NCBI GenBank assembly: GCA_030015575.1
Contig: JASDDO010000001.1
Location: 324,665,595-324,729,594 of the forward strand
Source of the DNA: Agapanthus africanus
Lineage: Eukaryota; Streptophyta; Magnoliopsida; Asparagales; Amaryllidaceae
Length of the DNA stretch: 64,000 nucleotides
Direction of reading: 5' to 3'
Shown: positions 1-12,493 of the stretch, piece by piece
How the letters are laid out: every line of letters starts with the position of its first letter
Position numbering within the stretch: the stretch's first letter is position 1
The notes under the pieces: generated by a model
Told to the model about the DNA's origin: nothing
The model's database searches: none
Seen by the model: only the letters and a program-made list of their open reading frames with translations
Program-made: the position numbers and the translations under genes

Positions 1-2127
1 CCCGTCGCCGAAAGCATCCGTTCGGGTGCTCGCGGCAGCGGTGTTCCGCCTTGGTGCACTTCGTCGACGGCATCGGGGTGCGGCCGTCTACTGAAGTTTG
101 CGATGAGCATTCGATCAGGATGTCGGGAATCTTGTTGAATTGCCCGACTCGATATTGAAAAGTGTTTTCGATTTGGAGACTGAAATGCGGGGTTTATAAT
201 TGTTAGGCATGTGATGTCTAAGTAATTCATTTGATTAAGCATGTGATGTCTAAAGAAGATTGCGGATTCCAACTGTTGTAGTTTTACACTTTCTTTTCTG
301 TGACCGTAAGTGTAATATGTGATATCGCCGGTTTCGTTGCTATATGTCAACGACAATTGGGATGCGCATATTTACTTACGTTGATGACATGTGATGTTAT
401 GTGTTGCTGGATATGTTATATTGGATCGTCGTGTTTGAATAGCCGGGGGTTTTATGTGAGATGAGTGTTTTTCATTTTCATTCATGTAAAAACTTGGTAT
501 GTAATATTCTTTTTATTGGGGCACTTCCAGGTTGCGGGAGTTGTCACCTGTTGTATATTATTTACTTTTCCGCACTAGGATAGACCCAAGGAGGGGAGCA
601 CAAGTAACCGGGTTCTGAAGTCCAGTGGGAGACCAACTCGAGGAGTCGAGTCCGGGTCTCCTAACTCTAGAATTGGTGGGGTTGCTTGCCGCTTTCGTAG
701 GGGGTCTAGGGGTGTGGGTTTGGCTATTCATCACGACCGTGGAATCCATGTTTTATACTGGCTCGTATTGAAAACACGGACGTCCTAGTATATCCAATAT
801 TTCATATGATTCTTCTGCTGCGATATCTGTGATGTGATCATGTGATGTTTCTGTGATAGATACAGTATATAGTATATATGATATATTATATAGACGTTAC
901 TTATGTTTTACACCCGCGCTAGCCCTGCCCTGCTCTGCCGTTAGTTACCTAATCTAACGGTGCACGAGGGGACATCGAGGCGAATGCGGATGACATAAGT
1001 GTACGTCGTATTTATCTTTGATGTTTAGGTACTTAAATGATGGGACTTCATTAATGTGATTAATGAAATAAAAGAAACCTAAGATGTTGTAGAATCGAAT
1101 TTCAAAATAAAACAGGTAGCTACAGTTCTTGCTTTGCACAGCGGTATATATGATATATCCTGCACCTTATTCGATGAGAAAGGACCGAGATCCCTTCACC
1201 GGGAGTGACTCCTTTAGCAATAACTGGCAGATGCTACACACTCGGTTTGTCTTTTGATTGCTTTTAAGAGTTTTTGCTTTGCACAGTGATACATATGATA
1301 TATCCCGCACCTCATTCGACGAGGAAAGGACCGACGATCCCTTCACCGGGAGTGACTCCTTTAGCAAAACTAGAAAAGCCTCAAAAACACTCCATTTTAA
1401 AATCATTTGATTCTACAACGATATCAAGTTCATTACGCAATAGGTTTCAGAAAAACCTGTCGTAGCCCTCCGTCATTTCAGATAAGTGCTAGTTAGTATT
1501 CGTGCTACGTTTGTTGGCCTGCGTCAAGGCGTAGTGTGCGGTAGCTAACTAGTATTTATCTGCTTATGCATATGATGCAGATTGGATTAGGGTAGTCGTG
1601 CGACTTTGTTGGCCTGCGTCAAGGGTCGTGCGGGTGGGTTTATTTCAATCAGGAAATGACGGGTTGAACTTGACTAGCGCATTATGGTTTGTTGGCCTGC
1701 GTCAAGGTCATAGGACGCTAGGGGCAAAATATTATCGGGAATTTCAAGTGTTGAAATTTGCAATGAGATTGCATACCTTCTATGAGATAGTTGGATCCCG
1801 ATACCCGCTGCGAGTAATTGTTACTCCTGGGAGAGTTTTATACATTACAAATTAGCCGATCAAGTAGGTGTCTAGAAAGGTGTTAACAAGGTTACGCCTC
1901 TGGGAAAAACGAGGTTTACATTAATTAGGTTCGTGCGAAAGCACGGGGGACCTCCCTCAAAGTACCGACACTGGCCTGGCTAAAAGATTGGCGAACTTGT
2001 AGCGTGTAATTAATCCCGGCTAGTCTTTCCTTTTAGGGTTTGAAGGAAGATTTGATAAAAAGCAGTGGGAGCCATCCTGATTAGATAAAATAATAACCAA
2101 TCTATTCTTGAAAGAGCGCACGTTGAG
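1..2127 (+). other. Co1 untranslated leader
   Basis: This is the long non-coding stretch between primer site and pol. It matches the Co5 leader (about 60240-62250) on the same strand and the Co2 leader (about 23660-25720) on the opposite strand. The first 130 bases, GC-rich, correspond to a block found in Co1 and Co2 but absent from Co3 and Co5. No open reading frame here is conserved among copies, so the short ORFs are judged spurious. Confidence 0.8.
1130..1368 (+). repeat. 145-bp tandem duplication in the Co1 leader
   Basis: Two imperfect direct copies start with TGCTTTGCACA near 1130 and 1275 and run to the shared motif CTTCACCGGGAGTGACTCC. The same two-copy arrangement is seen in Co2, Co3 and Co5 but not in the Co4 leader. 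Confidence 0.8.
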
Positions 2128-2150
2128 TGTTTTCTTCTCTCTCTCTCCAG
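2128..2150 (+). promoter_or_regulatory. Pyrimidine tract plus CAG, splice-acceptor-like (Co1)
   Basis: A run of T and C ends in CCAG ten bases before the expected pol start. The shape matches a plant 3' splice site, and the same tract is present in Co2, Co3 and Co5. In Co1 the start codon that should follow has become ATA (2160-2162). That splicing occurs is an inference. Confidence 0.45.
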
Positions 2151-2159
2151 GTAGCGACC

Positions 2160-4939
2160 ATATCACACCTTAATCAAGATAATAATACGGAATATTGACC
2201 GAACCCGCTTGTTATACTGAGCTGGGGAACGTTGGTCCCGCTCCAACTTATAATTGTTATAAGACAGAGCAGGAAATTGGGGATTACCAGAATTCCCGTG
2301 TAGCCCAAACGAAGAGAGTGCATGCTGATGCATCATCTTCGGGTGTGTTCATTACAAAGAACTGTTTCTCTGTATCCTCTACGTCCTGGGTATGTGATAC
2401 CAGATCAGGATCCCAGATATGTAATCTGTTACATAGGGCTACAGATAGGTAGAGAACTGAGAACGGGTGATAAGTTTCATGAGGCAGAAAACGGGGCAAG
2501 AGTTGCAGCCAAGTCTGTCGGTCACTGTCACCCTGTATTACAATACATTGATTCTGAACGAATGTTATTAGATACCGAACCTGATATACAAAATCATATC
2601 AGTCTCTTTATTAGTAAAGAAATGATAAAATTTTGTATTGTTGGATAATGTTTTGAACATTTCCTATATCAAAAGTTGATAGGTTCATGCACGTTATCTA
2701 AAAGCATTAATGTTCTAAATCAAACTACAGTTCTTAGTATACGGAACACACAAAAGAGGAAGAGTTCAGAAATGAACGAATTCTTCTTGAGGTGTTGTAG
2801 ACTAGGTCATTTCAATGCGACCTGACTAGCTAGAGTTTCATTTAGATGCATATTTAAATCAGTTTGAATTTACATCTTGTGAAACTTGCCAGTCATGTCA
2901 AAGAGATAAGATGACCATAGCTCCGTTTACTGGAAACAGAGAAAGAGTTAATGAACTCTTGGGACTGATACATGATGATGTATGTAAGGTCTCCTGTCTA
3001 CACATGCCAGGACTGGTTCTTTATACTTCATTACATTCTCTGATAATCTCTTTAGATTCAGACATATGTTCCTGTTGAAACACAAGTCCGAACCTTTTGA
3101 GATATTCACAGAATATAAGTTAGAAGTAGAGAACCAATACGGGTATAAGTATTATGTCCTTTGATGAGATCGAGGAGGAGAATACTTGAGCACGAAAATC
3201 CTGGATTATTCTAAAGGAGAATGAGATTCTCTCTCAGCATTACTCCTCTGTATACACCATAGCACGATGGTATATCGGGGCGGAGCAATAACACCCTATA
3301 TGATAAGGTGTGCTCTATGATGAGTACTACTGAGTTAACTATTTCCTTTTGGGAGTTATGCGCTTGAGAAGCTGCATACCTATTGAATAGGGTTCAAATC
3401 AAATCAGTTGCCTACCACTTCATATTTGATATGATAAGGGAAGAGCCCATATCTTAAGTTGGTTAAGATTTGGGGTTGTCCGGGCTATGTCTAAAAGCAT
3501 AATCCGGACAACCTCGAGGCAAGGTCAGTTATGTAGAACTGGAAAGGTTCCAGCTATACAAACTACAGCATATGATTTGAAAGAACCAAAGGATTCAGTA
3601 GATTCCAACAAACCTCGGCCTCTCCGCCGATCTAGTAGGGTTTCTCACCCACCTGAGAGATACTTCGGTTACTCTATGACAGTGGGAGCGAGGATTGCAT
3701 CATGAGATGATGACCCAACTAGTTTCGAGCTGGCCATCTAGAGTAAGGCTCTGTAAGAATGGCTGGATGTTTATCGATCTGAGATGGGATCCTTATACAC
3801 CAACAAAGTATGGACTTTGGTTGCTATATCTGAAGGGTTAAATCCCCATCAGGAGCAAGTATATCTTGAGAAGATTACTTGGTGTAGATGGAAAAGTTGA
3901 GACTTTCAAAGCTAGACTTGTTAAAGCTTTTCGTCATCGACCAGGCGTGGATAATGATGAAACCTTTTCAAGTAGCTATGCTTAAGTCCATCCAGATCCT
4001 ACTTGCCACGGCTACATACCATGACTACGATATCTGGCGGTTGGGTGCCATGACTACTTTTCTAAATAATGATTTAGAAGAGAACGACTATAAGAACACA
4101 GCCAGAGGGCTTCGTAGACAGTGGGAGCAGCGGAAACGTGTGCAAGATGTTTTATAGGATAAAGCAGGCATCGCGGAGTTGGAACATCTGTTTTGATGAA
4201 GCGGTCAAAGAGTTTAACATCATCAAAATGGTAGATGAACGTAGTATATACAAAAAGGTAGTAGGGAGTATGGTGACGATCCTCGTAGAGTACGTGGATG
4301 ACTCTTGATAGGGAAGGAGTTTCCTATGCTACGCTCGATCAATCTCCGCTTATCACCATGATTCTCCATATAGGATCAAAGTGATACCTCCTAAATCCTG
4401 GGTTTTGGATCTATGAGATAGATCTAAATAGATGTTAGGATACTCACTAGTTGTAGTGAGATGGTATCAGTTGATCCTGGGGAAAATCACTGGAAGTGTT
4501 CCAGGGTGATAAAGACGACTGAATGTCAGTCACAGGCATTGTCTATACCCTCAGTAAAGGGACGGTATGTTGGAAGAGTTCCAGGCTAGATACCGTGACA
4601 TACTAGACGATAAAGGCTGGATACATCGCTACTTAAGATGCTACCAAAGAGGCTGTTTGGGTGTATATTGGTTCATGAGATGAACTATGTTCCTCTCATT
4701 GTGTGACAATGGAGTTGTGGCTTATGCCAAGGAACGCCGGTTCCATCAGTGATCCAGACATATTCTAAGGCAGTATCACTTGATCATGGAGATGGTTGAT
4801 CTCCAGGGAGATCGAGGTTAGGAGAGTAGACTCAGAGGACAACACAGCGGATCCACTCACAAAGGCCTGTTCCCAGAGAGAGACTTTTATGGGATGGTTG
4901 AGTATGAGATACTACAACCACTGCTACAGATGGCCCTAG
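2160..4939 (+). pseudogene. Co1 copia pol remnant (no gag)
   Basis: This is a badly decayed pol gene readable only in pieces. A gag-less N-terminal segment and protease remnant lie at about 2195-2450, with the active-site region degraded to CDTRSG. The integrase zinc-binding region is at about 2770-2900, the integrase core at about 2960-3470, and a piece before RT at 3540-3700. RT fragments lie at about 3780-4310, still showing YVDD followed by a stop. RNase H remnants run to a final TAG at 4937-4939. Many stops and frameshifts are present, and a large part of the RT 3' half is missing near 4310-4450. Gag is absent, as in Co2, Co3 and Co5. The start codon is ATA and a one-base loss follows near 2190. 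The piece is certainly non-functional. Confidence 0.85.
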
Positions 4940-4940
4940 T

Positions 4941-4953
4941 GCAAGTGGGAGAT
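4941..4953 (+). promoter_or_regulatory. Polypurine tract of Co1
   Basis: GCAAGTGGGAGAT lies directly before the 3' LTR and is the expected plus-strand primer for reverse transcription. Co3 has the identical tract in reverse orientation; Co4 differs by one base. Confidence 0.85.
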
Positions 4954-7175
4954 TGTTAGTTATATGTATGCCCTAGAGGCCATTACTGTACATAGGATGT
5001 ATATTGTAGTGGATGCTGGGACATATATAGGGAGGACTTTCTTGCTCGACATGATAGTATGCTATCTGGTTGAACTTTACCTTAACGTGTATACAGATTG
5101 TCTCTCTGTTACATGTTGGTAAATCCCTTAGGATGTGTGCTTGACAACCTGGACTATGATGCGGATCATACTAGTGGGGACATGGTAGTCCATAAGTACA
5201 TCCTTCAAAGTCCCTAGTCGAGGGTGTATCGAGACGGGGCATCGATATACCAAAGTAGACTAGCGTGTACCTTCTCGACCCATACAGATGGGCGATGGAT
5301 GATCCCATATCCATTGGTGTTTGACATCAGAGATGATATACGGGTGCTCAGTAGAGACTGGGTACACTGTACGGACTCGCCGAGAACTCCCAGATGGTAT
5401 TATACCTCACGTCAGATGGCAGTTCTCTGATGACACTGGTACAGAGTAGTCTGTTGACCCGAGATCGTCATAGAGTCTTGTGTGGTTCCCACTGTGCTTT
5501 GATTTCCATCTTACCACGTCCAAGAGGGCGTGCAAAACGGTGGTTTTTGGGTACAGTCCCGAGTCACATGGAGGCAATGAGCGATAGGAGGGGATTCGTC
5601 TCTCCCGGTATAGGGAGTTGATGTTGCGCTGTGTTCGATTGGCTATAACAGGAAATCCCTGGCCAGGGTAGCTGAGATTTACTGGTAAGTGTTACCAGTA
5701 GTTTCTCGAATAGTTATAGACCTCATATTGACACGACTTATCGAGCTATTGGGGTCTGACGTTTACCACCCCTAGACGAGATATGCGACATATCAGACGA
5801 TCAGACCGGACGGTACGGTAGGGTTACTGGTTGGATTCACTGGAGTGTGAGCGGGCTTGCTCGTCGATCTTCAGATCGCTCAATACCCGGGTGGCCGTTA
5901 CGTTTAGCAGACCGCTTGCGGCTTGTGGGTGTTTTGATATGATCATCATCTGCTGCCGGCGTATTGACGAGTCTTTAGAGTCCTACACAGAGGTTTCCTG
6001 GCTCAAGCGAAACGAAATAGGAGCGCATATGAGATATGTGCGGGACCGAGAATAATTCGAGTATGTGATACCGTATTCTATTCTCGCGATGAATGTATCG
6101 AATGGTTGTATGCGATATAACCTAGTTATCGAATCAAGTATTGATTCGATAAGCCGATACATTGAATACTAGTCGGTTGTGTGTGACATGACCGGATCAT
6201 TGAATCAAGTATTGATTTAATGATTTAATGCATAATTATATATTTGATATATTACTTTGCACTAACTAGTATTGGTTCACTTTAAACGGATTTTCTCACT
6301 CGGTTTGTGCGCATTGCATATGCGATATGATTTTGTGCACTTGCTTGTATCATGTTTGATGATACACGCCTTATTTGTTAAGTGTATAGAATTAAACCTT
6401 GGTTAATGGAATGGTTAGGGTTTACTATTTGATTATTCATTTTTATTCATTTGTTTATTCTTTATGGAAAAGAAAAAGAGCATGATAAAATGGTGGCATT
6501 TTTGTTTTGTTCATGAAGTTTCTTGAACACTTTGACTTTGTAACCCTTTTGTCTCATGCTTAAACCTAACCACTTCATTTAACCCTAATTAGTTCTCTAC
6601 ACTTAACCATGGTCATGTTATGATAAGTATTGATTTTCTATTCTATTTTTAAAAAAACTTATCATAACATAATTCTTCTTCTTCTTCCTTTCTTCACTTG
6701 AAGAAAGCAAGCTCCATCAATGGTGATTGATGGAAATGAGTGAGAAATCCAATTCTAAAGTCTACCCACTTCCTATTTCTTCATCCTCTACCTCTTGCCA
6801 AGTAGTAGAGTGTGTTTCTTTCACAAGTTTTCATGACTTGGTGAAGGTGGAGCTTGATTTAGCGATGCCTCGACGTAGATCATCTTCGGCATGGACATCG
6901 ATGACCTAGCTCGCCATTTCTCCGACGAAGCCGACGCTAGAGCCCGGGAATTCATTTGGACAGCAAAGGGACTTCGTTGCGGAGCTATGGAGGTGGAGCA
7001 CCGGATCTACAAAGGTTGTATTTCCGTTTCTTTGTAGTTAAGTTGTTAACTAGATTATTTTTCGCCTAGATTTCTAGCCAACGGTCCGTTCTAGGGTTTC
7101 TCGGCACCTAGAATTTTTGAAATTGGCATGGTTGATGCCTTGTGAGACCTCCTTAGAGTGCCAAGGAACCCTACA
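4954..7175 (+). repeat. 3' LTR of Co1 (2222 bp)
   Basis: It begins TGTTAGTTATATG and ends AACCCTACA, the same ends as the Co5 5' LTR. Inside is a perfect palindrome CCCTGGCCAGGG (5657-5668), followed by an inverted repeat CTGGTAA/TTACCAG, both conserved across family LTRs. At 2.2 kb it is long for a copia LTR. ORFs within it (for example 5224-5621) are not conserved as proteins. Confidence 0.92.
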
Positions 7176-8055
7176 GTAAAGACTCATTCTCACCTAAATA
7201 TGCATATTTAAGATGAGAAGGTAAAAGTTTGAAATCTAATGCTGGCGGAGAAATAATAGAAGGTGGGATCATCGAATGATTTTCGGAGTCACAAAGAAGC
7301 CCATAACCTGCATAAGATACAGACTCGAATGGTGATGAGTCAAGAATGTCCGACTCAAGTGTGGAAAATGTGTCCTCACTGGGATGTGCAAGATCAAACA
7401 TTGATGTGGTACTGTCGTCGAGATCTTCAAAGCAGAGTTCATCAACTTCGCAACTTTCGGGAGCAATCTCGTGGACAGAACACACATCAAGTATATGAGC
7501 AGAGGGTTCAGATAGCAGACTTCCAATTTTGTAGATGTTCAGTTCAATTGACATTTTTCCAAAAGATAGGTTCATTGAACCGTTTCGGCAGTTAATGACA
7601 GCATTAGAAGTGGCAAGGAATGGTCGACCCAAAATCACCGGAATTTTGTTCCGTAGGTTTGCTATAGGTTGTGTATTGAGAACAATGAAGTCCACAGGGA
7701 ATACGAATTCCCCGACTTTTATCAACACATCCTCCAGGTCACCCCTAGGTTTGGTGATTGAACGGTCTGCCATTTGGAGAGTGCAATGAGCTGGTTTCAA
7801 CTCTCCAATCCCTAACTGCTCGTAAACAGAGTATGGAAGCAGGTTAAGACTTGCGCCAAGGTCAAGTAAAGCACGGTTGATATTTTTACCCCCAATAGAA
7901 ATCGATATCGTTGGACATCCTGGGTCCTTACGTTTCTTTGCTAACTGTGGGGTAAAAGCAGTGCTAACATTATTAGTCATGAAGACCTTTTTGGGTACTT
8001 GAGTCTTCCTCTTCCTAGTGCACAAGTCTTTAAGAATTTTCGCATAAGCAGGGAC
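7176..8055 (-). pseudogene. Ath1 retroviral-type aspartic protease region
   Basis: This is the minus-strand continuation of the Ath1 gag frame. It holds the aspartic protease signature ALLDLGASLNLLPYSVYEQL near residue 55 of the piece. The D-L-G-A-S active site is the form usual in Athila/Tat proteases rather than DTGS. Downstream is the family-typical LPSHLKYAYLGE segment leading toward RT. The frame is cut at 7176 by the Co1 LTR, which supplies an accidental stop at 7171-7173. Upstream it is separated from gag by an in-frame TAA at 8056-8058, where related elements have Gln (CAA). Confidence 0.85.
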
Positions 8056-9774
8056 TTATTGAATAGCATCTAGGAGAGGGATGTTGATGTTAACCTGTTT
8101 GAACATTTCCATAATCTTCTCCATATGTGGACTTGATTTGTTACCCCTTAACCGATTAGGATAAGGAGCTTTAGCAATAAGAGCTGGGTCCATTATTGGA
8201 AAAAGTGGTGTGTGTGGAAGTGATCCCAAAATAGGAGTGGGGATCGTCTTAGGTGGACTAGAAGAGGTTTGCTGAGGTGTCGAGCCTTGTGGGAAATGAA
8301 GAATAGGCTCGCAAGAAGGCGGTGGGGTAGAAGAACAAGGATCAGAAGTAGAAGTGTGTGAGGAAGGAAAGGTCTCAGCCGGGGTATTATTGATAGATTT
8401 TTCAGTATCATCAATTTCTTCTCCAACATGATTGTTCAGCACTTTTCCTGATCTCAACATTGTGATGGCATTTACATTGTAATGCCCAGGATTCGGTAGG
8501 GGTTGAGACGGAAGTTTCCCTTTCTCTCTCGCACTCCTCTCAGCTTTTAACAGTGCAATTTCTTCTTCCATCGATTTTATACTCTCAGCTTGGGAAGCTG
8601 AGTTTTTCTTTATATCATCGACAGAAGACTTAACCTCAGCCGACACTTGCATGAAATTTTTCAGAATTAAATTCATGGTTTGTGCGAGTGAAGAGGATTC
8701 ATCAGTACCGGTCAATTGCAAGGGTGCAGATGTGTTGACCGGATTTTGAAAGTTTGGTGATTGATAGGGGTGCTGAGTTAGTTGAAGTGGTTGCTGTTGT
8801 GGTGGAGGAGCCCTTTGAAAATTGTTGTGATTTGGAATCGTGTTTTGATTGTGCTGTTGGTTCCAAGCAAAATTAAGGTGATTCCTCCAACCCTGATTAT
8901 ATATGGAAGAATACAGATCGTTTCTAGGTCTTTGAAAAGCAGCATTGGTATACTCTTGACCTTGAAACGGAGAATTTAGTGGACATTCTTTTGTCAGATG
9001 AGATGGATCAGAACAGCATCCACATACAGTTTTGGGGAGTGACATCTGATTTAGGGAGGCTGCTAAAATTTTTTCTTCCATAGCTTCAAGCTTCTTTTGC
9101 ATTGCTGCCATCTCAGCTCTAACACCTATAGAAACATTAATTTGGTGAATGCCACCCATAGACGATGACTAGTTTACACTCTCCCGCTGTAAAGATTTTT
9201 CAGAGAAATCTTCTAAGAATTTCCAAGCTTCACTATCATCTTTGGTCATAAAAGTGCCTTGACACATAGATTTAAGGTTCTGTTTAGTGGTAGGATTAAT
9301 GCCCTCATATATGATTCTGCACAGATCCCATCTAGGGATTCCGTGATGTGGACATTGAACCAACAGATCCTTGAAGCGTTCAAAACACTTCGAGAATGGT
9401 TCATTCGAAAGCTGGGTGAATTGATTTATTTCTCTACGGACTCGAGCTATTTTATGATTGGGGTAGAATTTCTTTAGGAATGCTGCAACGAATTCTTCCC
9501 AATTTGAAATGGAATGTGCGGTTGTGTTATAAATCCACTTCTCGGCTATATCGCACAAGGTAAATGGAAGAAGACGTAGACGCATAGCATCCACAGAAAG
9601 CTGTGAAGTACCCATCATTGCGCATACATTTTCAAATTTGGTAATAAAGACATATGCGTCTTCAGACTCGAGACCGTGATATTTGGGTAGAAGGTTGATG
9701 TATTGGGGTTTTATTTCAAAATTGTCCCCGTTGGCTGGTGGAATGGTGAGACAGGTCGAAAGAGGACCTCGCAT
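8056..9774 (-). pseudogene. Ath1 gag (capsid and zinc knuckle), one nonsense codon
   Basis: This gag encodes the structural protein that packages element RNA. The N-terminal piece (9774-9169, about 201 residues) has the plant gypsy gag core: LLPKYHGLESEDAYVFI, then the W-x-F-x-KFYP type segment. After an in-frame TAG at 9169-9171 the frame continues (9159-8056, about 367 residues). That part holds a CCHC knuckle C-x2-C-x4-H-x4-C near 8987-9025 and Gln/Pro-rich linkers. Both parts and the protease are in one frame, so only single-base nonsense changes separate them. The ATG at 9774 is the first in-frame start seen; a longer original N-terminus is possible because related coding signal continues in another frame at 9711-9947. 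Confidence 0.85.
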
Positions 9775-10960
9775 AGGATAGCATCTCTCTTGGAGAGAGA
9801 TGCGGGGTAGATTCTACGCACCTGCGGACGGCAGCAGAGTAGTGGTAAAGAAGTTCGATGGAGAACCGTCCATCGAAGTGGGTGTGGTGGTGGGTAAAGA
9901 AGAAGTAGACGTAGAATTACCGACTTCGGTGTCGATAGGGGGAACACGGACTAGACGGGCACTAGAATCCCGTATCCAGCCGAGCATGCACTAAAGGGTT
10001 TAGCACAAGTGGCAGCGTTAAGATAATTAAGGAAAATGTGGATTGGTGTTTGTTTTGAAAAAGATATAGATTTTTGAAAAAATTGCAAATCACAAAAAAT
10101 GCACAAGCAACCCTAAAATTTAGTGGTCACCTAGGTTAAGTCTCTAGACCGCTCCTAACTGCCAGAAGACAAGTTGCAAGATCAATCCTCTACTGCCTCT
10201 TTGTCCTTCCTGTGGCTAGGTAAGTGCCAGGTAAGTAGGAGGTTCTCCACTACGTAAATAGTGGGCCTAATTAAGTAACCACTTGCCTTAGACACACTTG
10301 CCTTACTCACACTTGCCTTAGACACTACAAAAGAAACGCAGATAAGCAATAGATTACCCATGACCTTCTCCTGTCCTAAGTGAGCGCGACGGTCCTTAGA
10401 GTCATGTCTAGATATTTTTTAGTTAATGAGGGTGATGCGGATGCAATTTTGTGATTTTCGGTGCTTAGGAAGGGTAATGAACTCCCCACCTAATCTGAAT
10501 TTGGTCTTTGCCTCTTAATTTCCGTATTAAAAATGCAAACAACCAAGATCAAACACGCACAATTTTTATTTTTGCAGCGCTGCGAATTTTTGCAAAGAAA
10601 CCTGCAGAAATTGGTTAATAGAGCAGATCAAGGAGGAGATAAGAAAGTCAGAAAGTCACCAAAATTTTTCGGCACACTGATGCAGCTATCCCACCACGGA
10701 ACCGCCGCATTAAGCCACTATTGCCGCGGATCCGCCGCGGTCTAAAGGAATCCCTGCACAAAATTTTTAGGCACTGTTCTTGTTCACTCCCTGAGCTCTC
10801 TGGAATATTCATAAAATTTTTCCACTTGCTCCACCGATTCCAGATTTCCTTGCAACAAATCACAACGAATCGTTTAGTGTTTGCGCGAATTTTGATCTAA
10901 AAATTCTGATGGAATAAATTTTTCAACTCAAATTTCAAAAACGAACAAATTAGCACACTA
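9775..10960 (-). other. Ath1 5' leader between primer site and gag
   Basis: This is mostly non-coding. Traces of gag-like coding in another frame lie at 9775-9947. A GC-rich partly palindromic patch occupies 10686-10740 (CCGCGGATCCGCCGCGG on the right side). No conserved ORF is seen. Confidence 0.7.
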
Positions 10961-10978
10961 TCCCCGGCAACGGCGCCA
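10961..10978 (-). promoter_or_regulatory. Primer-binding site of Ath1 (tRNA-Asp type)
   Basis: Read on the minus strand this is TGGCGCCGTTGCCGGGGA, the primer site well known from Athila/Tat elements. It lies two bases inside the 5' LTR end at 10981. Confidence 0.92.
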
Positions 10979-12074
10979 TTTGATTGAATGATTCCTTGTG
11001 TGTCGTGTTTTGAAAATGTATAAAGATCACAATCAAATAAATTTATATCGCAATCAATTAACGGTGTCGATGTAGCGTGTTAATGAATACGGATCGTCCT
11101 CAAGGAAAGTGTGATTCGATCGTAATTGATTTAGATGAATTGAAAATTAAAGAGAAAAGAAAAGACAATTTGATTCAAGATTTATAAAAGTGAATTTCAA
11201 GAACTATCAAAATCTAAATCTAATATCAAGAATAAAAAAATTCAAGAATCAAGAATTAATGATATCCAAATCGAATTAGTAATCAAGATTTGTAATGAGG
11301 CTCGTAGGAATCGATCGAATCGATAGTGAATGATGAAGACTTGTGATTACGTATTCTTATCCATTGATGATTTGTTGCTAGATCGTTGACGATCAACGAG
11401 ATTTAAGGATCTCTTGAAGGAACTAGGATTTCTTCATCTTATCCTTTGTCCTTTCGTTGATTATCATTCAAATGCTAGCCTCTAGTAAATTGAATCACCA
11501 ATCGTCGATCTCTAATTAAGAGCGAAAATATTCAAGAAAGCATTTCACTCGAAACTAGATTGTCGATGATTCAATTTACAAGAGTTTACAAAACTCATAG
11601 GAATTAAGAATCGTTTCAAGATTGTAATCATCATCATCTATCTATTCTCTCGATTCCTCCACGAGCGGAGTTCTTACTCAAACATTATGACAAAGAAATC
11701 AATCAAGAATCGAGAACTCATCATAATGATCAAATGTAAAGATAAGAAAGATAAAGAAATTTCACCTTTTATTATTCAATAATTCCGTTACAATTCGCTC
11801 AAGAACTACAAGAATTTGAGGAAAGAACTCGATCGTCGAATTAGCTCCGCACCGTCTCCGTGAGTCGCAGATTGTCTTGGATCACTTGCTCGGTTGAAGA
11901 TCGGCGTCGCTTATAAAAGGTTGAAGGCTTCTTCCTTGATTTGTACTCAGAGATCTTGAATTTGGCTTTTGGAAATGGATTAGGGTTAGGGTTTGACTGC
12001 ACAAGTTGTGTCACTCAACTTGTGGGAATTTTGGCTCAATTTTCAACAACCTTAGAATGAAGCCCTTGGGTCCT

Positions 12075-12082
12075 CTTTTATA
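12075..12082 (-). promoter_or_regulatory. TATA box in the Ath1 5' LTR
   Basis: The minus strand reads GGTTATAAAAGAGG, a canonical plant TATA element in the expected orientation within the 5' LTR. Transcription start is not determinable here. Confidence 0.5.
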
Positions 12083-12493
12083 ACCTTCTCCTTAGCTTCC
12101 CATAGAAGCTTGATTAGGTTAGCTTCCTTTACAAGCTAGGTTTAGTTTAGCTTCACTTGCAAGCTTGGTAGTTAGGTAGAAACTTCTAGAGTTAGTTAGT
12201 TATGTGGCTTGCTTGAGAAGCTTGGATGTATTTAGCTTGTACAAGAAGCTTTGCTGTTCGGACAGAAGCTTCTGGAGATCTCTGGAATTTGCAGTGGCTT
12301 GAATGAGTTTGGAACTTGGAAGGAAAAACCTGACACTGTAATATGCTGACGTCATGCTGACGTGGCCGCGGATCCACGGCCCTTTGAAGGTCTTGGTGCA
12401 TGAAACTTTCTGTGCTGCATGATGTTGGCCTCATAGTATTTTTCTGATATCTGAAATATTTTTACTCTTTCTTGTTCACCGCCAGAACAAAAG

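Larger units (their letters stand above)
1..7175 (+). mobile_element. Co1: Ty1/copia LTR retrotransposon, 3' part
   Basis: This is the 3' portion of a copia element; its 5' LTR and start of leader lie left of the window. Visible in order are leader (1-2127), splice-acceptor-like tract, decayed pol (2160-4939), polypurine tract and a 2.2-kb 3' LTR (4954-7175). It belongs to the same family as Co2, Co3 and Co5, because leader, pol and LTR can be matched by eye along their length. It was inserted into the protease/pol region of Ath1, whose minus-strand reading frame stops abruptly at 7176. The expected right-hand TSD is GTAAA at 7176-7180; its partner is outside the window, so the TSD is not verified. 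Confidence 0.9.

Noticed and set aside
7263..7789. Plus-strand ORFs opposite the Ath1 protease
   Set aside because: They are antisense shadows of the minus-strand gag-protease frame.
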